A stretch of DNA of 64,000 bases from Guyanagaster necrorhizus (GCF_019112545.1 NW_025064896.1:799317-863316), one strand, 5' to 3'. Positions 30,651 to 42,555 are shown, counted from the stretch's first letter. Notes: generated by a model not told the origin, from the letters alone. Numbers and translations are program-made.

Positions 30651-31950
30651 ATGAAGGTAGGGAAGGATATGTAGCTTCTCTTGCCTTTGTGTTGGATTTA
30701 GTCTTCTACATAGGACCAATGTGAGGTGAAAGGAATGCTCACAAGTTCAACTTCTCCCAAGGCATTCAAATTTTATCAACTTACTCTTTCTCCAATGATG
30801 ACCAAGGACCATTGTATTTCTCACCACTTTCGAGAGGGCTGTTTTTAATGCTTCATTTTGAGATACATATTCCTCTTCTTACTGGAATCAATTTCATCTC
30901 TCTTCTTGCATGAGTGACAAGGAAATATGGCAAGTGGTGCTTGGGTTTACCCATGCTAGCTTTGGGGCTTAGAATGTGCTCAAAGCAGCATAGTATTTTT
31001 TGGTAAAGGGACTTGATTTATCAGTTACTTTAGAATGCTGATCAGATATCTAGGTTCAATCTGAGGCTCTTCATTCACACCAATCCCTATCTCACTATTC
31101 TGAAAGGGGTGATCAGCTACAGTTGAATTCTCCCATCTAGGCTGTTCCAAGTGGAGGGCAGTGGGAAAGGAGCAAATGGCAACCCTGAGAATGGAGCACA
31201 GGGTTTCTCTAATGTCACAATGCATATCCTTATCATTTCCTCTTCATCATAGCCTAGCACATGATGAAGTCCAAGTTTGATTACTTCAAGTTCTCAATAG
31301 AAGATGCAGAGCTCATATTTATTTTGACTGAGTCTTCTCAATCATCTCTTCAGCCAGTGGATATGTGTAGCACACCAGGTTCGAGTCCTGGCAGCAAAAT
31401 TGCTTTGATATCAGATGTCTAATCTACTTTTTGGCAGGAATGAGATGCCAATGTGTTGATCCTACTCTCCAACTTATGTTTATTGAGCTTTTGTGAGGGT
31501 CTTAAGCATGTTGAAAAAAAAAAGAGAAGCCATATGCTAGAGTGCCATCTCTGAGGTAAAAAATTTGAAGAGATGTCGATTTTGATACAATCAGGTGTGC
31601 TACTTTTGATCATGACCACCACTGCTTATATAACAAGACTGAGCCAAAGATCTGATATAGCTCCTGTTCATGGGGATTGGGACATAGTAGGGAGGGTGTG
31701 AGTGCTAAAAAGGGAACTGTCAACAACTGAAGATGATGTATACACATGGATATTCCTCATGTGTCAGTGTTAATTGTTTGCATATGGCTTTCTGAGCAAT
31801 ATAACATGCAAAGTATTTGATGTTTGGTTCACAAGTAGGATGTAGATTTATTTGCTTGAGGGGACCACCAAGGGGAAATTGATTCTCCATGCATCTCAGA
31901 CCTGCCATCTCAGACCTGCTTCATATGCCTGTTTTCTCTCTGTGGTTTCC
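30651..31950. other. CpG-depleted repeat-island sequence
   Basis: Composition changes at about 30.6 kb to AT-rich and CpG-poor. No readable pol or gag was found. A T-arm-like motif CCAGGTTCGAGTCCTGG is at about 31374-31390 without a full tRNA. Confidence 0.5.
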
Positions 31951-32445
31951 TGTTAGGAACGTGCCAATCGAGTGGGCTTGAGTGCACTCACAGAGTCTGG
32001 CAGAGTGCATGGGCATCGACAAAGCTATTGGCAATGTCACCCTTGAGTCAGAGCCCAAGGATCTGGATGGACAGGATGGAGATTCATCAGAGAAGTGAAC
32101 CGGAATGTCCTTCAGAGCAGAATCTGATGGATGAGGTAGTGAGGAGTTGAAGTGAGTGCGAAGTGTGGGCTTATCCAAGTTGATATTCGAACTGAGTAGT
32201 TACGGTGATATACATGGCTTTATATACTAATGGTAGCTAATTCTGAGTCAGGTTCCATTGGGTTCCAGTGTGAATATTCACTACCGAATTCAGGGTCTAG
32301 GTATTACAATGTGAAATACAGATGTGAAATGATAATGGTGAAATGAAATTAGTAGGTAATGGGAAGCGGCCAGAGTCCAGTGGATAGCATGATAGAATTC
32401 GTGGTTGGTTGAGGTGACACGGAGGCTGGCGGCATGCATGTAACA
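31951..32445 (-). repeat. Solo LTR of family B
   Basis: 495 bp from TGTTAGGAACG to CATGTAACA, colinear with the B LTR at 9808-10304 over its whole length. It is flanked by TTTCC (31946-31950) and TTTCT (32446-32450), a 5-bp target duplication with one C/T difference. No internal sequence, so it arose by LTR-LTR recombination. It retains the TATA and self-primer motifs. Confidence 0.93.
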
Positions 32446-33949
32446 TTTCTCTACACCACCTTGTTTAAGGACCACATAGTCTTACCCAGAGAGCCACTGA
32501 GCATACATACACATGTTCAATTCAGATCATGGCTTATTTCACCTATTTCTTTTCTTGTCTGTATTGTGACTTTGCTCTGAATGTGCATGTGGAGTATATC
32601 TCCTCTCCTACTTATGATTGATCCAGAACCATCTCTCATCTCCTGCATGCATGGCCATTCACCAGATTTGACAGCATGCTGCATTGTTTGTTGCATGAGC
32701 TCTCATGCATTACCTCCTTCTTTGGGAGGAGAGGATGCATTGGGGAAAAGAGAGACACAGAGCTCTGATGTTTATTTCCTTTTCCTTTCAACTGTAAGGA
32801 GCATATCTGATGTTCTTTTTTTCTCTATCTTCATTCTCTTATGCATGAGGACAAGGTATTATTCTTCACAGACCATGTCAACCAGTGTCATGGCATAGTG
32901 AGTGTGCAGGGTTTGAGTCATCAAGGTCAATTACATAGATCAGATGGTATGTATTTACATGACTATTATTCTGCAAGTCCTACATGTAAATAGATAGTAG
33001 AGTGAATTCAGCCTTCCTTTCAGCCTTATTTTCCTGATTGGCTGGGATTACAGATGTGCTTATGGTTGGCAGTGCCAATGCTGCTTCCCAGCATGTTCAA
33101 GAATCAATGAACTGGTATGTAGTAGAACAAATTTCCTGCTCTGTTTCTGTCCCTAACTCATTGATTGATATAGAATGTTCATAATGCACATACATGGATG
33201 CACCAGGTTCAAGTCCTAAAAAGTGGATTAATACTGGTGGAGAAACTTGCTACTTTTTTGCCATGTTTCTAGACTGAGCATTAGAGAGATATTGAGCAGT
33301 GCAAGGTATGAGAAGGAATGTAAAGGGATCATCCTGATATTCCACTGGTGAAAGCATTCTTATGCTCAAAACCTTATCTGTGTTGGACAGAGAGAGGTGA
33401 TGAAAAGGCATTCATTATTCCAGCTTATATTCATGGTAAACAACAGAGAGTGGAGTGGGAACTGGGATGGCAAAATGAAAGACATCTTATCTATTAGACA
33501 GATACTAATGAGAAGCAGATCTCACAAGAGTGAAACTCATTTAGAGGGGAAATCAGTATACAGGAGGAGTCCATATCATAGTTTGTTCTCTGCTGGCTCA
33601 TCTCTTAGCATTGTCATTGAGAGATGCATCAATGTTGGATGTAGTACCTAGAACTATTTAAGAACTTGAGTATTTTTGTCAGTGTCACTATGAGTCAAAT
33701 CTTACTGCTCACCACTCAGAAACTACAAACTCTAGAGTCCCACTCTGCTTGTCATATGCTGGCATTCAACTGCAACAGGTTAATTTCATGAGATACAACT
33801 TAGAAGTACTACACACACATCTGCAAAGTTAGAAGACTCAGAACTAGAAGCATAAAAAAATGACAGCAAAAATCTGGTAGTTTTCCACAGAAAGAAACAT
33901 TCCACAATGCATCCAATTTTTTTCAATCATTACCACATATCCCTGAGGA
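32446..33949. other. CpG-depleted sequence, no gene recognised
   Basis: Short frames only. Two more box-B-like fragments (GGGTTTGAGTC near 32910; CCAGGTTCAAGTCC near 33206). Probably old, unrecognisable repeats. Confidence 0.4.
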
Positions 33950-34299
33950 TTTAGGACCCTCTGCCTGCAATAGATAGTATAGCATCATCTAGACTGTGCA
34001 GAGAAGACTGAGTATGTGTGTGCTCAGTGTCAGCTCCTTACTACTTGTGCTAATACAATTATAACAGAAAATTTGCATTATACAAAGTGAATAGTAAGAT
34101 CTAAAAGTGAAGCAATAGTAGCATGAACAGCAGAAAACAGCACAAGCATAAGAATGAAGGAAACCAGAATATAAAGAAGTAGCAAAGTGATAGATAGAAA
34201 GAGCATATAGAGTCATCAGAAAAAGCTATAAGAATTGAGGCAACAAATTAGTAATCTCAAACTGTACTTGGCTGTAAAGACTCAAAGGGCAAATAGCCC

Positions 34300-35160
34300 A
34301 TGTGCAGATCTCATTTGTACTCATCAATTTTCTTCTGCATTCTCACAAGCTCTTACTGAGACTCTAGCTTGGTCTTTCTCTCCTCCTTAGCCTTTTGCTG
34401 AGCCTCCAGCTTTGTCTGTCTTTCTCTTTCAGCAATTTCCAGTGGCTCCTCCTTCTACAATCCAAGAATCAGTATACATAAAATCCTTGAGAGACAAAAA
34501 GCACATCTTTTTCATGTCCTCAATATTCTGCAACCACTCATTCCATTTTGTAAGATATGTCTCAGTTAACTGTTTCAAAGTATCAGCTTTAGACATGATA
34601 ATATCTGACATAGTATTATTTATCTTCAGCTTTGCCTATCTTTCAGCAATTCCCAGTGGCTTGTTTTTTTTTTACAATTCAAGAATCAGTATATATGAAA
34701 TCCTCAAGAACTGTGAATTGAAAAATGAATGTCTTTTTTATGTCCTTAACATCCTGCAACCACTGATTCTATTTTGTAAGGCATATCTGGGTCAACTGTT
34801 TTGAGATATCAACTCCAGACATGTGAATATTCAATATTGCATCATTGACTATTCTCTGCTTTTTCATATTTCTATCATTCTTGCATAGTTTCTTTCTGTA
34901 TTTCTCCTCCTATATCTCAATAATAATATCAAAAATCACCTGGGCATATAGGTAACACTGATCAGTAAGGAGGCTGTATTCATCAGCAGCATTGCTAGTG
35001 ACTATAGCAATCACTGCAGTCTCTTTGAATGCAAAACTGAAATCAGAGTGGAATATCAGAGTGGAGAGCACATCAGAATCTCAACACTGATTCCAGACTG
35101 AAATGACTGGCATGCAGAAGATATTCAAGATACCAAAAGCTGGACTGAAGTGCAAAGAAA
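34300..35160 (-). pseudogene. Family R copy 1: gene Y, decayed
   Basis: Minus-strand remnant homologous to the open frame at 63657-64000. Readable: AVIAIVTSNAADEYSLLTDQ, QCYLYAQVIFDIIIE, then EEKYRKKLCKN, LKQLTETYLTKWNEWLQNIE, and a C-terminal Glu/Lys/Arg/Gln-rich stretch (RERQTKLEAQQKAKEERK) that would form a coiled coil. Part of it is present twice in tandem (34412-34611 and about 34620-34830). In-frame stops show it is dead. Function unknown. Confidence 0.55.
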
Positions 35161-35235
35161 AGAAACTGTGAGAGAGTGCATGTAAGATGAATTCAGAGAA
35201 AAGAGAATGTCTCTTGTTCTGAACTGGAGATTCTA

Positions 35236-35529
35236 GTGAAGGCTGAAGATGCAATTAAAATTGATATCAAACTCTATCTGAATAACTGCCTCTCTGCTAG
35301 AAATATTGTAGCAGTCCTTAATATGGTAGAGAAGAGACTCATGATTCAGGATCCATGTGGACTTTATGAACTTGATCTTCTTGATGATTGCCTCTTCTAT
35401 TCTGTGGTAGCAATGCTGAGCTATAAAGCTGAGATAAAGAGCATCTCAAGATTTTCTAGCTCTTCAACTGCAGACATTCTGCTCAAAAATGAAAATATTT
35501 TTGGGAGGAATAATATTGAAGTTGTATAG
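35236..35529 (+). pseudogene. Family R copy 1: gene Z, decayed
   Basis: 97-codon + frame opening at GTG, no ATG start. It aligns with the minus-strand frame at 63176-63619: 22 of 34 residues identical over the block from SARNIVAVLN to LLDDCL. After 35529 the homology continues through stops. Divergent from gene Y with about 80-100 bp between. Function unknown. Confidence 0.5.
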
Positions 35530-36969
35530 ATAATGGTAAGTCATGATAATATAGAAGAGAAATTGTAAGATTCTTCAGGTTTTTGAGAATATGGTGGTTG
35601 ACTTAACTTCAGATAATAGATGATGGTAGTTGTAAGAGCTCTCAGCTACATATACTAATAACCTTTGGAGTATGAATGAGGGAACAAAATGAATCTTAGA
35701 AGCATGCCACATATGATAGATGATCACATCTTATAGACTTGTGATATTCAGCTACATTTCTGATATCTCCAACAGTTGCCAGTTCTGATTCATACTATCT
35801 GCTGGAAATATTCAGCTGGCAGACCAATATTTATCACATCACTGAGTGCTTAATATTTCAATCTGGGAATAAATTCTGAGTCTATAACCTGTCAAGTAAA
35901 GAGAAGCATATAAAAGGCATTATTTTAATATTGGATGAGTTACCCATTTCAAATTGCTTTAGATTCATCATAATACTTTACAATCATTATTAGATCTATG
36001 ATAGGCTATTTGCTGGAGAGGACCTGACTGCCCCATGATTCTTTTCATATTTATAATGCTGAATGTACCCTATGATCCACTCTCAAAGTCTGAAAAAGAC
36101 TAATGTTCTTTCAAAGGCAGGCTCAGATTTGAATTTAATTATTGTGGCTTGATCACAGTTGACAGCATCTAACTTTAATGATTTTTCACTGAATAAGTTT
36201 TCTATGTAAAAATCATATTACAATCTGGAGGCAGATTTATCAACTATTACTGGTATTTTTTTCTCTACTAGTTATTGGTTGATGATAATATTCAGATCCT
36301 TCATGCTACCAGCCCATGAGGTTGATAAATAGCAATATTCATTTGCATATAGTTGACTCACAGTAACAGTAATTCTCATGCTTGACATCTACTACTTGGT
36401 AAGGTTTTTTTATATGCAGTCTACTCTGTCTAATGCTTTGATGCTTATATTCTGATGACAAGAACCAGCAAAAGCACTTCCAAGCTGCACAGAAGTGATC
36501 TGACTTGAAAATTCCTATTCAAGCATATCCAGCACTTGTTTACTATTGGGTCAAGTCCATTCTATATGGTTCTTTTTTCTTGGCTTCTCCAGGTTTTTGT
36601 GATCACAGCTTAGTTTCAATTATTGAAATAATATATCTCATTTTCTGACATAGGCTAAGAAGAGAACATTAGTTGAATATAAGCACTCTATGTTGATATC
36701 AATAACCAAAGGCATTTGTCATGATTTTAGCCTCTAAATCATGCTCAGCCAAGGCTTGGTTTGAGGCAGTGAGACAATGGCTTGGTCTGAGACAGCTATA
36801 AGACCAGAAGTATGCCAAGGCTTGGTTTGAGATCACCAAAACTTTTCTGTACAGTATTTAGGTCAGCTGTATACAGTGATATACTCTAGTCTCAAGCTAA
36901 AGTTAATATACTGATCAAACTCCTAAACTCTTAGTGTGACTATCACTTCAGTACCAACACTGGCAGTTA

Positions 36970-37110
36970 TAGTCTATCAACCTTTATATCTCCTTTCTCT
37001 TATCATCATGTACATTCTCATCCTCATCTTTCTGCTTTACCTTCAGTTAGTGTCAGACTCTGGCTGTTGCAGTGCATTACATTTGTGATTATTTGATTGT
37101 AGCCAACTTT
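36970..37110 (+). repeat. LTR-E end fragment
   Basis: ATCTTTCTGCTTTACCTTCAGTTAG followed by TGTCAGACTCTGGCTGTTGC; the reverse complement of this junction recurs at 38240-38330 (TGTCAGACTCTGACAGTTGC). The two copies face each other. Confidence 0.55.
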
Positions 37111-37584
37111 CTGTCATCAATACCCATAATCATGTTGCACAAATGAGAATGCCAGTGATATTGCTAGATTTTATTACCAAGTCTAAAGTGAGTATTTGAT
37201 CAATATCAGATCTATTCTGATATCAGGAAAGATATAGTATGGATTTTAATATAGCTAAGTGGCAGATAAGGCACATACTAAAGATGTTTAATTAAATGTT
37301 TGCTATTAGTGGAAGCATCTTTTGATTATTCTTCTTAGGACAGACATACTTTTATTAACTAATGTCTTCACTATCTGTACTACAGTAGATGCATATCTTC
37401 CTGCAGATTCTTGCAGAGTGCTCAAGCAGTATTAATGTGACTAAAGTAGAAGCAATTCTCATTTATCTTTTTGACTAAAAAAAATACAGATTCCTGCTCA
37501 AGCTATACTACATGATATTGCATAATAAAATATCTATGAAATTTTAATCTTCTTTAATACTGTTTTCAGAGATGCTCTGAGAGA

Positions 37585-37895
37585 TGTCACTGTCAACATT
37601 CTATTATCAATGGAAGCCTCTATCTCTTCCTTCTGTAAATAAGTTATTAGTAATGTATTTTCCTTAAGATAATCTCTCTTATCTTGACTTTTTAAGGAAG
37701 CTCCAACTTCCTGAAGAACTTGCCAATTTGAAACTTGCAGTTTCAGACAGCATAGCTATATTCTTCATGCTCTGATGAGATTTTACTCTCTCCAAAGATA
37801 GCTAGATGGCTATCATGCATGTTAATCTGCATATTCTCCTTCTCAAGACTGAACAGCTTGAATGTCTCTGTGACTTAGTATTTGCTTTAGAGTTC
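37585..37895 (-). pseudogene. Decayed HSP20 gene copy
   Basis: Minus-strand relic of a small heat-shock protein gene paralogous to the intact HSP20 at 49706-50259. Translated pieces: MQINMHDSHLAIFGESKISS, EHEEYSYAV, IGKFFRKLELP, against DIDVHDGRLTISGEVKVSS, EQEEEGYAV, YGKFSRMLRLP in the intact gene; after a relic intron (donor GT changed to AT, branch-like CTAAT, acceptor ACAG) it continues KEEIEASIDNRMLTVT against EEEIRASFENGLLTVT. The intron position is conserved. Internal stops and nearly complete CpG loss. Exon 1 is not recognisable. Confidence 0.88.
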
Positions 37896-37954
37896 TAAAA
37901 CTGCTCTATCTATACACTTGAGAGAATAATCATTTATATGTCTGAGAAACACAT

Positions 37955-38048
37955 GGCACTATAGCCAAGTGCTTAGAGTGAAAGATTAGAATTATAAATA
38001 GATTTATCTGTTACTCTAAGTATACAGGTTCAAATCCTGCCAATGTCA
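37955..38048 (+). pseudogene. Decayed tRNA-Ser copy
   Basis: Colinear with the intact tRNA-Ser(AGA) at 41685-41787: GGCACTATAGCCAAGTG, GATTAGAA before the intron, TCTGTTACTC in the variable arm, and AGGTTCAAATCCTGCC in the T arm. The intron-like insert differs. D-arm, T-stem and acceptor pairs are disturbed, and CpGs are gone (for example GTGCGCAGG became GTATACAGG). Confidence 0.85.
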
Positions 38049-38075
38049 TCTTCATGTTCAGTCTTCTTTTTTTTT

Positions 38076-38271
38076 TGTTATTTTAGCTAATCTAAAATAT
38101 ATATTTCTGGAGAGCACACATATAAGTAGGGCTGTGTCAAGAATTCCAGAACTCAATTTACAAGTCTAAATGCTTGGCTGTGATTGTGTAAGTCAGGAAG
38201 TAAGCATAAATAATATCAGGTGATAACTAAACAATCACAATGCTTGGCACTGCAACTGTCAGAGTCTGACA
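38076..38271. repeat. LTR-E, short solo-LTR-like copy
   Basis: 196 bp beginning TGTTATTTTAGC and ending GTCTGACA, TG...CA in either orientation. It lies 28 bp from the tRNA-Ser relic. Sequence after it matches, in reverse complement, the sequence preceding the LTR-E end at 37,051. Confidence 0.5.
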
Positions 38272-38329
38272 CTAACTGATGATAAAGCAGAAAGAAGATG
38301 ATGATAAGATAAAGAATGATAATAAGAAA

Positions 38330-38560
38330 TATAGCAGGATGACTCACTCTTATGCCTCCTCTTCAATCTGGCAATTGAACCACTTGCAGCAATACTCAGA
38401 TTGTAGTGAGAGAGCCAGTTGTATCTTAGGACAATATTGCAAGATGAATCAAGACATATAATATAGTAGTTGATAAAATGATATCTTCTGACAGAAATCA
38501 GATTGAGAGAGTGATGGATTGAGAAATGTGAGATCCTATGGAGCACCAAAAACATGTATG
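38330..38560 (-). pseudogene. Gypsy protease-region remnant
   Basis: Minus-strand frame includes CNIVLRYNWLSHYNLSI, resembling the D-I-I-L-G-x-D-W-L-x-x-H-N-P motif downstream of the gypsy protease. Orientation is opposite to the pol remnant at 38585-40145, so at least two fragments are joined here. Confidence 0.5.
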
Positions 38561-38584
38561 AGAAGTTCTATACAAACTATAGAC

Positions 38585-40145
38585 TAACAACCTTTATTGC
38601 AAAGGCTCTAAATATGAGTTTCATCAGGACTCTATAGATATCTAGAATACATCTTCTCACCTGAAGGCCTTCATATAGCTGAAGACAAAGTCAAAGATAT
38701 TCAATCATTTCTTGGATTTGTTAATTTCTACTGCTATTTCATCCATAAATATAGTGAGATCATTCTGCCTTTAATATAACTCATTTGCAAGAGTATTCTA
38801 TGGAAATTCAATGACAAGTGTTTAGCTGCATTTAACAAGTTGAAACAGGCTTTCACTCATGCTCCTATCTTCATCTATTGAATTTCTGACCATTAAATCA
38901 TTGTGGAAACTGATGCCTCTGATTATGCTATTGCTGTCATCCTATCCATTTACTTTGAGAATGATGAGATTGATTCAATCTCCTCCCTGTCCTGCAGTCT
39001 TTACAGAGCTGAACTCAATTATAACACATATAATAAGGAGCTAGCTATCTTTGAAGCCTTCAAGTATTAGTGTCATTACTCTGAGGGCTTCACAAATGTC
39101 ATTGATATTGTTACTGACTACAAGAATCTTGAGTCTTTTCTACTACCAAGATCCTTACTCAATATCAAGTGCACTGATCTGAATTCCTTTTACAGTTCAA
39201 TCTTGTAATCTGGTTTTGACCAGATAAGCTTGGTGGTAAATCAGATACACTCACTAGATGATGAAACATCTACCTCAAAGAGAGAGATAGTCAATATTCT
39301 CAAGTCAATCCTCATAATTTTTGCTGTCTTCACTTAAGAACAGTCTACTTCACTCTGTGCAACTTTTCTTGAAGGATCTGTGCTATTATAAATGTTGACA
39401 AGCTACATTCTGATATCAAACAAGCACAGCTATTGGACTATACTGCAGCTGAAGGATTTTAGCTTGCATTCTCCTCTTTCAACCCTTCTTGGTGGTCTAT
39501 GAATGAGTCAGGTTTACTTTGCCTTGACAGTTGCATCTAAGTTCTAGACTTTGAGGATATCTATCTTTGTGTTCTTCAAAACAATCATAATCATATCTTA
39601 GTAGATCATTTTAGTCAAAATCAGACACTCAAACTAGTCTGACAGAATTACATCTGGCCACAGATACATGAATATGTTTGTGACTATATTAAGTCTTGTA
39701 CCACTTGCAGATGCAACAAAGCATGTTAACACTGTCTATTCAGCTTACTCAAACCATTGCCTATACTAGAATGACTATGAGATTTCATTTCTATAGATTT
39801 CATTGAATAACTACTAGACTCTAATAGATTCACTACTATACTAATAATAGTTGACTATATAAGCAAATAAGCCATCTTTATACCCATTCATAACATTATT
39901 AATTCTAAGGAACTTGCTCAGTTATTTGTTATCCATGTATTCTCCAAGCATGATGTCTTTAATTATGTAATCTATGATCACAGTTCTGAATTTATCTCCC
40001 AAGTCACACATGCTCTTGCTAAAGCCCTTAATATAGAACTCCACTTCACTTCTGGCTACCACTTGAAGGCAGACAGATAAATAAAATGTGCTAATCAAAC
40101 TCTAAAACAGTACATTCACATCTACTGTTTCCATCAACAAGATAA
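38585..40145 (+). pseudogene. Element E: decayed gypsy pol (RT end, RNase H, integrase)
   Basis: + strand remnant: YLEYIFSPEGLHIAEDKVKD, IQSFLGFVNFYCYFIHKYS, RNase H VETDASDYAIAVILSI and YNKELAIFEAFK, VTDYKNLESF; then integrase pieces to about 40145. Interrupted by many stops; CpG-depleted. Distinct from the A/A'/C/D pol lineage in orientation and sequence. Confidence 0.8.
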
Positions 40146-40162
40146 TTGAGACACTTTACTCT

Positions 40163-40472
40163 CAAGTTGATATTTGAACTAAGGTAGTAAAAGATGTTCT
40201 ACAGCTTATATACTTAGTAGCTAGTAGCTAGTCTGAATCAGAGTCCAATGGAGTCCAAGAAGTAGTCTCTTCACTATCATTATGAATTCTGAGTTGAAAA
40301 TAAAGAATAAATAAAATATAGTTTGAAATAAGAAAATAAAATTGTAGTTAGTATACTGCAAGGATCTGTGGAGTATAATAAACTTAGAGAAAAGGAAAAT
40401 GCTCAGTATTTCTTCATTGCATGAAAACCCTTATTGTTTGTGAAATGAATATCTGTAGCATGTGTGTTACAA
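40163..40472 (-). repeat. Truncated LTR of family B
   Basis: TCAAGTTGATATTTGAACT...GTGTTACA, matching the LTR-B half from the predicted transcript start onward, CpG-depleted. It truncates the pol remnant of element E. Confidence 0.7.
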
Positions 40473-41684
40473 TATGTATGTGTCAACATCTCTCTAAATA
40501 TCATCTTAGAATATAGCTTCTTTAAATTTTTTTCTCAGTATGCTTAGAACACATACAATATCTCAATAGATGCTTGCAGGTCTCTACCACTAGACTTGTA
40601 CCATTCAGAATTCCAGCTGGACCCAGTATTGAGTAAGAAAAAGGCACTCTAGACTATTAGTATAAGCTACTTTTACAAATCAAACATTTTAGAGCTATAC
40701 TTCTACTTCATATAGCAGTGGTAGTTAGAAGTAAGAAGAATATAAGATAGATAGAAGAAGCATGCAGTTATCTGAGAGAGAGATAGAAAGCCTTTTCTCT
40801 TTAAACATATTACTGAGATTCTTTGAAGTGAGTGTGGTTATTTCTATTTTTCAGCAATAGCTCTGAGTCTAGATGATTAATCTTATTTATTCAGCATAAG
40901 TCACAGAGTGATAGAAACATATCAGCATCTCATTTCCATCAAAATAATATCAGATAGAATCCATTTCAAAATTTACTGCCAGAAGTTAAACTTTTTTGGT
41001 CAGAGATGATTATTGTAAAGTAACTAAAAAAGCAAGTTCTGTACTAAAAATTTCATTTGACTTTTGACTTAGAGTTATCCTCAGATTAAATCTAAGCACT
41101 CTTTGCTATACTTTCTCATTGGTCAAAGAAAGAGTGGAAGCATATGATCTCACATGAACTATAAGAGGTGAAATAGTGATGATTGAAAAGGATCATGCAG
41201 TATATAATAAGAGTGGAGTAAGGAAGAATATAATACAGTATGATCCAGCCACTGTATAAGATAACCTCAAGTCAAATCTCATGTGGTATGACTTCAACAT
41301 TCATTAGAGCTGCATATAAAATCTAGGTTTCAATACACTTGAATTTATTACTGGTAAGTTACCACTGGTCTGAAGGGGGGTTTTTTATATAAGTAACTTA
41401 CTGATCATATGATAACACAGTGAAAAATTTGTCACAATGCAGTACTAACCCACAAGCCAGATGGAAAACAGAACAAGGTCCATTCAAATTCCTTCATGTT
41501 GTGTAAAAGTCTATCATATGACTGATAAGTAATAGTAACTTATCTGAGCAAACCTCCTACTCCACCCCATCCCACTGTGGGCATAGTTGGTAAAAAAGAT
41601 AACTTAACTCTCTGAAGGTTTTATATAGCTCTATTGCGTATACAGATTAAAATTTCATAGTAAGAGCTTCATCACCCATGGCAC
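40473..41684. other. CpG-depleted sequence, no gene recognised
   Basis: AT-rich; no readable frame. CpG-normal sequence resumes at the tRNA-Ser gene at about 41.68 kb. Confidence 0.5.
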
Positions 41685-41787
41685 CGACACCAGCAGGATT
41701 TGAACCTGCGCACTCAGAGAGTAACAGATGAAACATGTCACCGAGACAAATTCTAATCTGTCGCCTTAACCACTTGGCTATAGTGCC
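41685..41787 (-). tRNA. tRNA-Ser (anticodon AGA), with intron
   Basis: 5' GGCACTA pairs with 3' TGGTGTC (two G-T pairs), discriminator G. D arm GCC...GGC; anticodon stem ACAGA/TCTGT with loop TT-AGA-A, so anticodon AGA; intron of about 21 nt after position 37; long variable arm with stem ACTC/GAGT, typical of type II tRNA-Ser; T arm GCAGG-TTCAAAT-CCTGC. About 82 nt when spliced. It sits at the exact edge of the CpG-poor island. Confidence 0.95.
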
Positions 41788-42555
41788 GCAATGTTGTTTT
41801 GCTTTATATTCATCTTGAGTTTAGTAGTCAAATGGCAAATAGTCATATAACCTCGTCTAAACTATTGCCGTCATCATGCTCGTTGATGACGACGTGTACG
41901 TTGAAGCGGAAGAATATTCCGATCCGAACGTAGCTGGATGAAGCCCTCCCCATCGAAAACAAAGTCACCAATCCTGATGGATTCGACGTCGGCTACCGGT
42001 GGCTCATCGGCTATGGCTCATCTGCTAATATAATCTCAAGAGCGACGACCCCCGAAGAAGTCCATGCCAGTCTGGCTCAAATTTCGGTTGAATATGAGAT
42101 TGCGATTTGCGCTATACTCGATCCGCACCCAGGACGAGGAGAACGATGAGATGCAAGGAGCTCGAATGTCCTGTGTGGTTTGAGGACGCTGCTTATTTAA
42201 CAGTGAACATCTCGAGATCTCTTTCCTTGACACAAAACTAACTATAAGGATTAAAACCAATACCTCTGATACCCGCCCTGCTATGTGCCCGTTTGCGCCA
42301 AGTGCATGAGCGGGCTCTCAGTGACAGACACTCCATATCTTCTTCGTTCCTCATCCGCACGTCCTATGCATTTCAGATACTTAGCACGGAGATTCCTACC
42401 CTGAATATACCTCAACAAAGCAGACTGCTTGAACCGGCACTGCCAGCAGTGTCTGCACTGTTTAATGAACGTGTGCCGACGGAACAGAGGACTGCGAACA
42501 GCTCTACGGACCGCGCACCTCAGCAAAGTGTCACGCACACAAAGAAAAAGACATC
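41788..42555. other. No gene supported
   Basis: CpG-normal. Open frames on both strands overlap without coding signature. Confidence 0.4.

Larger units (their letters stand above)
33950..36717 (+). repeat. Repeat family R, copy 1
   Basis: A 2.8-kb repeat with a second copy at 61931-64000 (inverted) and a fragment at 22514-22900. Similarity between copies 1 and 2 was followed by eye over about 2 kb, from the Y/Z region (34.9-35.6 kb) to ATCAATAACC-AAAGGCATTT at 36,716. It carries three decayed coding parts: X (+, 33960-34260), Y (-, 34300-35160) and Z (+, 35236-35529). No LTR, reverse transcriptase or known transposase motif was recognised. Left end is uncertain. Confidence 0.7.
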
